A program made the translations under genes and the position numbers. A stretch of DNA of 18,246 nt from an uncultured delta proteobacterium (GTDB lineage: Bacteria > Desulfobacterota > Syntrophorhabdia > Syntrophorhabdales > Syntrophorhabdaceae): NCBI GenBank assembly GCA_903872255.1, contig CAIQJW010000138.1, positions 1-18,246 on the forward strand, given 5' to 3'. Shown here piece by piece: positions 7,789 to 14,646 of this stretch; position 1 is the first letter of the stretch; every line of letters begins with the position of its first letter. Below the pieces are notes generated by a model. The model was not told the origin of the DNA. It made no database searches and saw only the letters and a list, made by a program, of their open reading frames with translations.

Positions 7789-8056
7789 TAGTGGCGTTCT
7801 TCATGGGCCTTGTTCGCTTCTGCTCTATGACCCTACCTCAGTAATCACAATAGATGATCTGCGCTCATCGTCATGCTGATTTCTGAAACCAAGGTCATCG
7901 GTGCCATGCTCCTTCATGTTGGCCAATCAACACGGTTAGGATTACCACCTTCGTACTGCGAATGCTTCTACAACCATGCTGCCCCGGCCCAAGGCCATTG
8001 GTGGTTGGGCTAAGGATTGACCCTTACCCGGATACACCATGATTTAGAAGAACGCC
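7753..8056 (-). ncRNA. Candidate structured small RNA, about 300 nt, unknown class
   Basis: Seen on the minus strand. The 5' GGCGTTCTTC (8056-8047) is perfectly complementary to GAAGAACGCC (7802-7793), 264 nt apart end to end. After a 6-nt bulge the helix resumes with ATGG (8040-8037) and CCAT (7806-7803). Inside, hairpins can be drawn at 8029-8007 (8 bp, one bulge, 6-nt loop), 7934-7915 (7 bp with one G-U), 7891-7877 (6 bp, CAG loop) and 7869-7853 (5 bp). A long-range helix joins 7898-7891 with 7834-7827; its last pair competes with the CAG-loop hairpin. An intrinsic terminator follows at once, and a promoter stands just upstream. There is no long ORF on either strand. I looked for RNase P, tmRNA, 6S and SRP signatures and saw none. 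Alternative: a decayed mobile element with inverted ends, though no target duplication is visible. Confidence 0.5.
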
Positions 8057-8062
8057 TGTATA

Positions 8063-8090
8063 AGTATACACCAGATCTGCAATTGTGCAA
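8063..8090 (-). promoter_or_regulatory. Possible promoter of the candidate small RNA
   Basis: Minus strand TTGCAC (8090-8085), a 16-bp spacer, then TATACT (8068-8063). The predicted start falls at about 8056, which is exactly the first base of the closing helix. The -10 is good and the -35 is only fair. Confidence 0.45.
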
Positions 8091-8257
8091 CTGCTCAGGC
8101 ACCTATATTCAGGTTTATGGCTCAACGCACCGATAAGAGCCCCATTCAAAATGGCAAATGGTTTCAAATCCAACACAGCAAATATTAAATTTACAAATGG
8201 CTCCCGGGATGATATTGGTAATACAAACTATCATATTTTTGTGCTCAGGGAGACGTG

Positions 8258-8761
8258 ATGAAAAATACATTGTTTGGGGTGATTATCCTTGGTTTATTGA
8301 TCGGGTTTACGAGCAATGCACCCGCTGAGGACAGAGATCCCGGCAAATCCCCGGACGTGAAGTCGAGTCCTGCCGGGGAGGAGAAAACCCAGGCAAAATC
8401 CAATGCGTTTGACGAAACGACAACACAGTATTTAAAGAGGTTCAGGAGCATTAATTCGGAACTGGTGGCTGCTCACCGGGAATTATATAAGTATAATAAC
8501 CCCGACAGAAGCAGTAAGGGTATAAATCTGGGTGAGATACTCAACCAGGAAGGTACGGTCCGTGAAGCCCGGCAGGAGGAACAGGCAGTTCATGTTAGGA
8601 AAGCCCGGACGGAAGAAAAAATAAGCAGTCTACAAAAGGATGCAGAAAATCTGAAGATGGACCTTATTAAATATTACAATGGAAATCTGCCGAAAAATGT
8701 GTCTGATGCCTGGCAAAATGAACAAAATTATACCGAATATCTTATCTCCAAAAACAGATAG
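8258..8761 (+). CDS. Orphan secreted protein with coiled-coil character
   Basis: 167 aa. I choose ATG 8258: AGGGAG (8247-8252) is 5 nt upstream, while the GTG at 8255 would be only 2 nt from it. Residues 1-23 are a signal peptide (hydrophobic core VIILGLLIGF, cleavage after NAPA). A charged, disordered linker follows (about 24-48, rich in Asp, Pro, Ser, Lys). The rest is highly charged and helical with heptad-like spacing (about 90-145), suggesting a coiled coil. There is no cysteine, no lipobox and no catalytic motif. I do not recognise a family. It is followed after 212 nt by the multi-sensor cyclase gene, and both upstream regions carry a CATTTGTAAA-type sequence. A periplasmic or secreted helical protein is the most I can say. 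Confidence 0.65.
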   Translation: MKNTLFGVIILGLLIGFTSNAPAEDRDPGKSPDVKSSPAGEEKTQAKSNAFDETTTQYLKRFRSINSELVAAHRELYKYNNPDRSSKGINLGEILNQEGTVREARQEEQAVHVRKARTEEKISSLQKDAENLKMDLIKYYNGNLPKNVSDAWQNEQNYTEYLISKNR

Positions 8762-8867
8762 TGTAATAATTCCGTATTATCGCGGTCGATGAGGCCAAGA
8801 AAAAGCTCGCCCGGCAAAGAACATATATTGCCTGGATACAGTGCACCGGATGTCGAGAATAAATGAT

Positions 8868-8896
8868 TTGATTTAAACGTAAATTTCGACTATACA
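8868..8896 (+). promoter_or_regulatory. Promoter of the multi-sensor cyclase gene
   Basis: TTGATT (8868-8873), a 17-bp spacer, then TATACA (8891-8896). The predicted start is near 8903, giving a leader of about 70 nt. Two dyads (next entry) cover the -10 and the start. Confidence 0.45.
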
Positions 8897-8917
8897 TTTG
8901 TAAATACATTTTGTAAA
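8893..8917 (+). repeat. Tandem dyads, possible operator at the cyclase promoter
   Basis: TACATTTGTAAA (8893-8904) is followed at once by TACATTTTGTAAA (8905-8917). Each is a small dyad, TACA-N2-TGTA and TACA-N3-TGTA. The reverse complement of the first copy's core, TTTACAAATG, occurs at 8190-8199 upstream of the secreted-protein gene. The position across the -10 and start fits a repressor site. The regulator is unknown. Confidence 0.4.
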
Positions 8918-8973
8918 GATTGTTTGCGGCAAAAGTACCGGGCAACATACTTTCATCCAGGAGAAACCTGTTA

Positions 8974-11817
8974 ATGCCAGTAAAGCCGCCCTCGCCTACC
9001 CCAAGGAAGATCGGGGAATACCTGTCTCTCAAGAAACATAATATCCAGGAAACCCTGGACCTTCAAAAAACCCTTGAAAGTCTTGATACTATAAAGCTTT
9101 TCGGTGAAATACTCATCGAAAATGGAAAGATCACGGCCACTGAGCTGACGCTGGCGCTCGACAAGCAAAGGGTAGATGTCATGAAGCGCCTGCCTGTTTT
9201 CAGGTCGATCCCCGTACGTGGCCTGAAAGCCCTCTGCTCAGTAATGAATGATGTTTTTATAGGGGCGGACAAGGAATTTATCTCGCAGGACAGTATGGGG
9301 GATTGTCTCTATATATTACTGACGGGCACGGCCAGGGCATACTGGGTGGACGAGATCGCCGGCAGGACCGAGCTGGGAACGGTTGAGGCAGGGGACATTA
9401 TCGGCGAGATCGACTATTTTATGGATGGGAAAAGGTCGTCTTCAGCCAGGTCTATCAGCAGCATACATCTTTTACAGGTAAAATACAGAGACCTGAAAGA
9501 GGCTTTCAAGAAGATCCCGATGCTTGCCGTAAATTTCCTGGAGCAATTACAGTACAGCAATCTGCGTGTCGGGGAGATATTGAACAAGTCACGCGAGGCG
9601 GAAAGGGCCCTCAAAAGCTACCAAAGTTTCCTCAATTTATCTGAATTATTTGATCTCCGTATTACCATCGAAGAGCTTCTTGTAAAAAACGTAACAATGG
9701 CAAGCAAGATCATGGAAGCCGAACGGGCCACCCTGTTCCTGGTGGATGAGGCCGCAGGCCAGCTCTGGTCACGGGTAGCTGAAGGATCGGGCGTGCGCGA
9801 AATAAGGATACCGATCGACAGCGGCATAGCGGGGTGGGTTGCCCAGAACAAAACAATACTGAACATTGAAGATGCGTATAACGATGACAGATTCAACCCC
9901 GATGTCGATAAAAAAACAGGGTACCGTACGCGGTCGATCTTATGCGGGCCCGTGATAAATCTTCAAGGCGAGCTGCTGGGAGTGGTTCAGATAATAAATA
10001 AGAAAATAGCCCAGTTCTCGGAACAGGACGAGAAGGTCTTCCGCATCCTTTCTCAACAGATAGCGATATCCCTCGACAATTTTTATCTGTCGAAAAAGGT
10101 GATGTCCAATTATGAAAAGGTCAGCGTTCTGCTTGACATTGCCAATGTCGCCGCCCAGACAATGGACCTCAAGTTACTTATCCCGAACCTGGTCAACAAG
10201 ATCTCCCAGATATTAAACTCCGAACGGGCGTCCCTTTTCCTTCTGAATCGGGCGACGAATGAATTGTGGTCGAGGGCTGCCCAGGACCTTGAAATATCTG
10301 AGATCAGGTTTCCCGTTTCGGTTGGGATCGCGGGACATGTGGTAATGACGGGTAAAGGCCGCAAAATAAATAATGTCTACGAAGACCCGCATTTTAACCC
10401 TGCCTTCGATCAACAGACAGGGTTTAACACGCACAATATGGTGTGCGTCCCTGTAATGAACCGATTTGCCGAGGTCGTAGGGGTTACGCAGGTAATGAAC
10501 AAGCGCGGCGGTAATTTCACCGACGAGGACCAGGACCTGCTTCAGGCATTATCATCGCAGATCTCGATGGCGCTCGAAAATGCAACCCTTTTCGACCAGG
10601 TTGTTACAATGAGAAATTACCTCGACAATATTCAGCAAAGCATCTCTAACTCTATCGTCAGCCTCGATTCAAATTACCGTTTAGTGACCGCCAATCGTGC
10701 TTTTTACGCTTTTTTTCAGACACCTGACGGAGCTCTTCTGAAGGGCAAAGATTTTATCGAACTCCTTGGAACGGAGAACCAATCCCTCATCGATGCGGTG
10801 CGCGGTATTGCCCTGTCCAAATTATCGTTCATCGAATTCAATATGCCGCTCGTGATACCCAATGGGAAGCAGCATATAGTCAATATTAATGCCGTTCCTC
10901 TTTTTTCCGAAACAAACGAGTATGACGGAACCGTTATTGTCATTGAGAATATTACTGAAGAGAGACGACTGAAGAGCACTTTAACGCGATATATGTCAAA
11001 GGCTCTCGTGGACAAGGTCCTTAGCGATCAGGGCAGGCAGACCCTGGGCGGCACACGCAACAAGGTCACCGTGCTCTTTTCGGATATCCGGGGTTTCACT
11101 GCGATGACCGAAAAATTGACGGCTGTCCAGACGGTAGATTTTATTAATGAATGTTTCAGCCTCCTGGCGGATATCCTGTTCAAATATGACGCTGTGCTTG
11201 ATAAATATATCGGGGATGCCATAATGGCCGTATTCGGTGTTCCGTATGAGAGGGATGATGATGCCGTGAGGGCGGTCCGGAGCGCGTTGGATATGCATAC
11301 CATGCTCGAGAAGTTTAACACCTTGAGATCGGAGCAAGGAAAAGATCCGGTCAGGATCGGTATCGGGATATCAACCGGTGAGGTGCTTTCCGGGAATATA
11401 GGCTCCGAGCAGCGGATGGATTATACCGTAATTGGCGACGATGTTAATATTTCTGCGTATCTCGAAAAAAAGAACAAGTATTTCGGGACGAAAATATTGA
11501 TAAGTGAAGCAACGAAAAGAGAGATCAGCGGACATTTTACGACCCGGCTTCTCGACGAGGTCATTTTCAAAGGCAAGATAAAACCAGTAAGAATATACGA
11601 GGTACTGGGTGAAAAGAGCTATTGCCTGGCAGATCATGAAGAACTTTTTAATCAAGGTTTTGCCCTTTACCGAAAACAGAAGTTCCGCCTCGCACGAGAT
11701 CTTTTCGGGACCAGGATCGATCAAGACCAGATCTGCCGCGTCTTTTGGGACCGATGCAGCATTCTCCTGAAAAACCCACCGCCGCCCGATTGGAACGGCG
11801 TATGGGTCGAAGATTAG
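8974..11817 (+). CDS. Multi-sensor class III nucleotidyl cyclase: cNMP-binding, GAF, GAF, PAS, cyclase
   Basis: About 947 aa, soluble. Start ATG 8974 follows AGGAG (8959-8963). In order: a short LGEIL-type motif of the GspE/MshEN kind (about 41-66), a cyclic-nucleotide-binding domain (71-175, GEIDYF and KRSSSAR in the phosphate cassette), GAF-A (about 230-370), GAF-B (395-540), PAS (552-670) and a cyclase domain (695-877). GAF-A ends with NKKIAQFSEQDE, which fits the NKFDE cyclic-nucleotide motif; GAF-B has DQ in place of DE. The cyclase keeps Asp704, Asp748, Lys744, Thr818 and Asn825, but the transition-state Arg is Tyr829 (VNISAYLEKK). About 70 residues follow the cyclase. It may be a weak or specialised cyclase, or a nucleotide sensor. 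The codons around Tyr829 are clean, so no frameshift explains it. Confidence 0.9.
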   Translation: MPVKPPSPTPRKIGEYLSLKKHNIQETLDLQKTLESLDTIKLFGEILIENGKITATELTLALDKQRVDVMKRLPVFRSIPVRGLKALCSVMNDVFIGADKEFISQDSMGDCLYILLTGTARAYWVDEIAGRTELGTVEAGDIIGEIDYFMDGKRSSSARSISSIHLLQVKYRDLKEAFKKIPMLAVNFLEQLQYSNLRVGEILNKSREAERALKSYQSFLNLSELFDLRITIEELLVKNVTMASKIMEAERATLFLVDEAAGQLWSRVAEGSGVREIRIPIDSGIAGWVAQNKTILNIEDAYNDDRFNPDVDKKTGYRTRSILCGPVINLQGELLGVVQIINKKIAQFSEQDEKVFRILSQQIAISLDNFYLSKKVMSNYEKVSVLLDIANVAAQTMDLKLLIPNLVNKISQILNSERASLFLLNRATNELWSRAAQDLEISEIRFPVSVGIAGHVVMTGKGRKINNVYEDPHFNPAFDQQTGFNTHNMVCVPVMNRFAEVVGVTQVMNKRGGNFTDEDQDLLQALSSQISMALENATLFDQVVTMRNYLDNIQQSISNSIVSLDSNYRLVTANRAFYAFFQTPDGALLKGKDFIELLGTENQSLIDAVRGIALSKLSFIEFNMPLVIPNGKQHIVNINAVPLFSETNEYDGTVIVIENITEERRLKSTLTRYMSKALVDKVLSDQGRQTLGGTRNKVTVLFSDIRGFTAMTEKLTAVQTVDFINECFSLLADILFKYDAVLDKYIGDAIMAVFGVPYERDDDAVRAVRSALDMHTMLEKFNTLRSEQGKDPVRIGIGISTGEVLSGNIGSEQRMDYTVIGDDVNISAYLEKKNKYFGTKILISEATKREISGHFTTRLLDEVIFKGKIKPVRIYEVLGEKSYCLADHEELFNQGFALYRKQKFRLARDLFGTRIDQDQICRVFWDRCSILLKNPPPPDWNGVWVED

Positions 11818-11855
11818 CCTGCTGCCCCCCCGTTTTCCAACCCAAAAATAATCTT

Positions 11856-13031
11856 TTAGAGTATTCTGTCCGCGAATGGGATCCTTCTTACGACATAGTG
11901 GCATATGAGAAAGCACAATATGGTGGATGAAATGAAGGCCCCGGCGAATTTAAGGAAAGGCCATAGCGCGAGGTTGTGAATTGAGTACGCCACAGCGACA
12001 ACGATAGGTGAATGAAAGATGAAAACTGCATATGCCTCTGCCGTCATTGCTTTGATGAGCGAAGGCTGCACATTGACAAATTTTCTGAAAACATAGATTA
12101 GACTGATCGAGGTGCCGACGGCTATGCAGGCACCGAGCCATGTCGCGATGAATGTTTTTACGGATATGCCTCCGCGAAGATATGCCAGGCCCTCGTGCGA
12201 CACCCATGAAGAGATAACGAAAATACTGTAGACAACCATCGCTATTGCCGTGATAATGGTCCATTGCAGACCCGTCCGGTCGTTCAGCTTGCTGAGCCAC
12301 TTGTTGCGATACCCAAGTATGCCGACGGCAAAGAACGCGACATAATCGGCATAATTTCCCAACCGGAGATGAAATATCTCCTTGTCTGCCGGAAGAAATA
12401 TACGAAAAATGAAGGTAAAGACGGCCAGGGCGAATATGAATATAAAGATCGTAGAGTTGCGAGGAAATGGTCTCTCATGCCTTTCGGAGGGTACCAGGGG
12501 TTTCTTGAAGGCCCGGATGACCCCGTAGATTATCGAGAATACCAGAAGCACCTCCAGGAACCATGCAGGGCCCGGTGCAACGAATTTCAGGGTATACATG
12601 CTCTCGATAAAGGAATATTTATGGGAGAATTCATCCCTGTGGAGAAAATAATAAAGCGGCGGCCGGATAAATACCGCGAAAATTGCGAGCGGGATGCCGA
12701 TCCGGATGAGGCGTTCTTTGATATAGATCCAAAGACCTTTCTTGTCCAGCGATCCGGGCGTAAAATACCCCGATATCAGAAAAAAACAGTGCAATACCCA
12801 GTTCCTGTTGATCGTCATGAGAAGGATCATGACGAGGTTGGTAAACGGGTCCCCGATGCGGTCGTAATAATACCAGCCTTGCTCTCCGGTATATGTGAGG
12901 CAGACATGATGCAGAATAACGAGGATAGTAAAAAGGAGCCTGAGATTATCGAGATAGAACATCCGCTCGACCTTTTTGGGTTTCGGACGTTCATCGGCCT
13001 CAGCGGGAGGTTGTGCTGTATTCAATGCCAT
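11856..13031 (-). CDS. Acyltransferase family 3 integral membrane protein
   Basis: 391 aa. A charged cytoplasmic N-terminus (1-23, Pro/Glu/Lys-rich) precedes about 10 membrane helices. The family (PF01757, OafA/NolL type) is shown by YLDNLR (26-31), the R-X10-H pair Arg31/His42 in helix 1, FFLISGYF (83-90), and the basic loop KERLIRIGIP (105-114). These enzymes move acetyl or other acyl groups onto surface sugars such as O-antigen, peptidoglycan or antibiotics. The substrate here is unknown. It lacks the extra SGNH domain some relatives carry. It is a single gene, ending 38 nt from the convergent cyclase gene and divergent from an MFS exporter. The start ATG has only a weak GGA 8 nt upstream. 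Confidence 0.88.
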   Translation of the reverse strand: MALNTAQPPAEADERPKPKKVERMFYLDNLRLLFTILVILHHVCLTYTGEQGWYYYDRIGDPFTNLVMILLMTINRNWVLHCFFLISGYFTPGSLDKKGLWIYIKERLIRIGIPLAIFAVFIRPPLYYFLHRDEFSHKYSFIESMYTLKFVAPGPAWFLEVLLVFSIIYGVIRAFKKPLVPSERHERPFPRNSTIFIFIFALAVFTFIFRIFLPADKEIFHLRLGNYADYVAFFAVGILGYRNKWLSKLNDRTGLQWTIITAIAMVVYSIFVISSWVSHEGLAYLRGGISVKTFIATWLGACIAVGTSISLIYVFRKFVNVQPSLIKAMTAEAYAVFIFHSPIVVAVAYSIHNLALWPFLKFAGAFISSTILCFLICHYVVRRIPFADRIL

Positions 13032-13142
13032 GCTAATCCAGAGTTTTTAGCACATCACGTTTTCAACCTCAAGGGTTAAAGCATTACCCCAACGCGAAAA
13101 GATTGGCGAGTTAAATAAAATAGTTCAACGGTCAGAAAAAGC

Positions 13143-13169
13143 TTGCAGTGACCCGCCAAAGATTATAAA
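13143..13169 (+). promoter_or_regulatory. Possible promoter of the MFS exporter gene
   Basis: TTGCAG (13143-13148), a 15-bp spacer, then TATAAA (13164-13169). The spacer is short. The predicted start at about 13176 is 2 nt from the TTG codon, so the message would be nearly leaderless. Confidence 0.35.
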
Positions 13170-13177
13170 TAATTGCA

Positions 13178-14626
13178 TTGAACGCACAGGCCCGCACATA
13201 CGCATACCTTTTTATCGTGATCAGCGTGGCATTCAGTTCTTTCCTCGTTCGTCTCAACAATTATATGGTCAACGTTTCGCTGCCGACCATTACCCGCTCG
13301 TTCGGTATTTCATCGGGCGAGGCATCGCAGGTGATCTCTTCATATCTTTTGATAATAACCACGATGCTCCTGCTTTTCGGGAAACTGGGCGATAGGATCG
13401 GGCTTAAGCGTGTGTTTATAGCAGGATACGTTGTTTTTACGATCGGCTCTCTTCTTTGCGGGTTTTCTCACAGTTTCACGATGCTCATTATTGCCCGCCT
13501 CGTCCAGGGGATAGGGGCTTCGATGCTGCTTGCCGTCAGTTTTGCGCTGATCTCACATTTTTTGCCGGCAGATAGGACGGGATGGGCCTTCGGCATTACG
13601 TCTACGGCATCCGCGCTCGGAGTTGCGACAGGCGCCCCCGTCGGCGGGATAGTCACGGGATACCTGTCGTGGAACTGGGCATTTTTTATCAATGTGCCCG
13701 TCGGTATAGCCGCCATTATAATAGGAATGCGCTGCATTCCAGAAACTGAGGCGATCAAGAAGGAACCCGGGCAACAAGGAAAAAGCCAGGCGTTTGATCT
13801 CACCGGTGCTATTTTAAGCTTCGCGGGGCTTGGCCTTTTGATATGGGGTATTAATCACGTGCATGATATGGGATGGTCCGTGCCGATTGTCGTATGCCTG
13901 GGATCGGCGCTGGCACTCATCGCTATATTCGTCTGGTGGGAGACCAGGCATCCGAACCCGCTCCTCGATATGCGGCTCTTTTCCCGTCCAAAATATACGT
14001 TTGCACTTATAGCGACTTTCTTCGCATACATGCTTATTTCGGGAAACGGTATGCTTCTGCCCTTCTATCTCGATATTGTCAAGGGGCTTAACGCGCAGCA
14101 AACGGGCATGGTCCTTATTGCATACTCGGTCATTTATATTGCCCTGTCTCCCGTAGCGGGCCGGCTTTCTGACAGGGTGAACCCTGCGTTATTATGCAGC
14201 ATCGCCACCTTTTCGGCAACGGCCTGTGTCCTGACTTTTTCCTTCTCTCTCTACCGGAGCGGTTATGCCGCCGTCTTTATTTATCTTATCTGGCTCGCGC
14301 TTTCATTTGTCTTTTTCTTTTCACCCAACAACAACCAGGTCATGACATATGCCCCCGCGGATAAACGCGGGGTCTCATCGGGCCTTTTCAATACGATGAA
14401 CAATCTTGGAATGGTCATTGGCGTGACGGTAATTGAAGCTATCTTTGCCGCAGGGGTGTCGGGTAGAGACGCCCCGGTCGGGGAATTGACCGCGGTTTCC
14501 GCTCTGCCCGGTTTTCACTATGCATACCTCGCGGGCGGCGCGTGTTGTTTTATGTCCCTTGTTTTTTCCCTGCTCGGGAAAAGTCACAAAAAGGTCTCAC
14601 GTCCCCGTTTCAAAATCCCGGGATAA
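13178..14626 (+). CDS. MFS drug/solute exporter, DHA2 (EmrB/QacA) type, 14 helices
   Basis: 482 aa, inner membrane. About 14 hydrophobic helices. Family motifs: MVNVSLPTI at the end of helix 1 (30-38), motif A GKLGDRIGLKR (68-78), and the antiporter motif C region GAPVGGIVTGYLSWNWAFF (152-170), typical of DHA2 proton-drug antiporters. The Asp usual in the helix-1 motif (LDxTIVNVALP) is Asn here. There is no EmrA-type adaptor gene beside it. The start is TTG 13178: the only other in-frame codons after the TAA at 13166 are ATA, ATT and GCA, and later GTG or ATG codons would cut helix 1. No ribosome site precedes it. The substrate cannot be predicted. Confidence 0.88.
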   Translation: MNAQARTYAYLFIVISVAFSSFLVRLNNYMVNVSLPTITRSFGISSGEASQVISSYLLIITTMLLLFGKLGDRIGLKRVFIAGYVVFTIGSLLCGFSHSFTMLIIARLVQGIGASMLLAVSFALISHFLPADRTGWAFGITSTASALGVATGAPVGGIVTGYLSWNWAFFINVPVGIAAIIIGMRCIPETEAIKKEPGQQGKSQAFDLTGAILSFAGLGLLIWGINHVHDMGWSVPIVVCLGSALALIAIFVWWETRHPNPLLDMRLFSRPKYTFALIATFFAYMLISGNGMLLPFYLDIVKGLNAQQTGMVLIAYSVIYIALSPVAGRLSDRVNPALLCSIATFSATACVLTFSFSLYRSGYAAVFIYLIWLALSFVFFFSPNNNQVMTYAPADKRGVSSGLFNTMNNLGMVIGVTVIEAIFAAGVSGRDAPVGELTAVSALPGFHYAYLAGGACCFMSLVFSLLGKSHKKVSRPRFKIPG

Positions 14627-14642
14627 AAGGCCCGGAAAAAGT
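14603..14642 (-). terminator. Weak possible terminator between the MFS and ATPase-GNAT genes
   Basis: CCGGG (14618-14622) and CCCGG (14631-14635) form a 5-bp stem. On the minus strand GATTTTG follows, so it could end the ATPase-GNAT transcript. The U-run is short and the stem lies over the end of the MFS gene. Confidence 0.3.
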
Positions 14643-14646
14643 TGCA

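Noticed and set aside
7825..7917. 30-codon ORF on the minus strand inside the RNA candidate.
   Set aside because: No ribosome site before its ATG, and it lies across predicted helices; likely chance.
7793..8056. Inverted-repeat-bounded element (MITE or insertion-sequence remnant).
   Set aside because: No direct duplication flanks the inverted ends, and a promoter and terminator fit the ends better as an RNA gene. Not fully excluded without a database search.
7753..8056. RNase P, tmRNA, 6S or SRP RNA identity, or a retron msr-msd.
   Set aside because: The conserved RNase P core sequences, tmRNA acceptor and tag, and SRP tetraloop region are not seen; it is too long for 6S; no reverse transcriptase is nearby for a retron.
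8161..8172. TTTCAAATCC as a second copy of the tRNA-Arg 3' end (attachment site).
   Set aside because: Only the short T-loop part matches; the acceptor sequence is absent.
11811..11857. AAGATTA/TAATCTT hairpin after the GAF cyclase as a terminator.
   Set aside because: Seven A+T-rich pairs around a loop of over 30 nt with a short U-run; too weak to call.
12264..13079. 271-codon open frame opposite the acyltransferase gene.
   Set aside because: Highly charged, no motif, no ribosome site, and the minus-strand frame is a clear membrane enzyme; a shadow frame.
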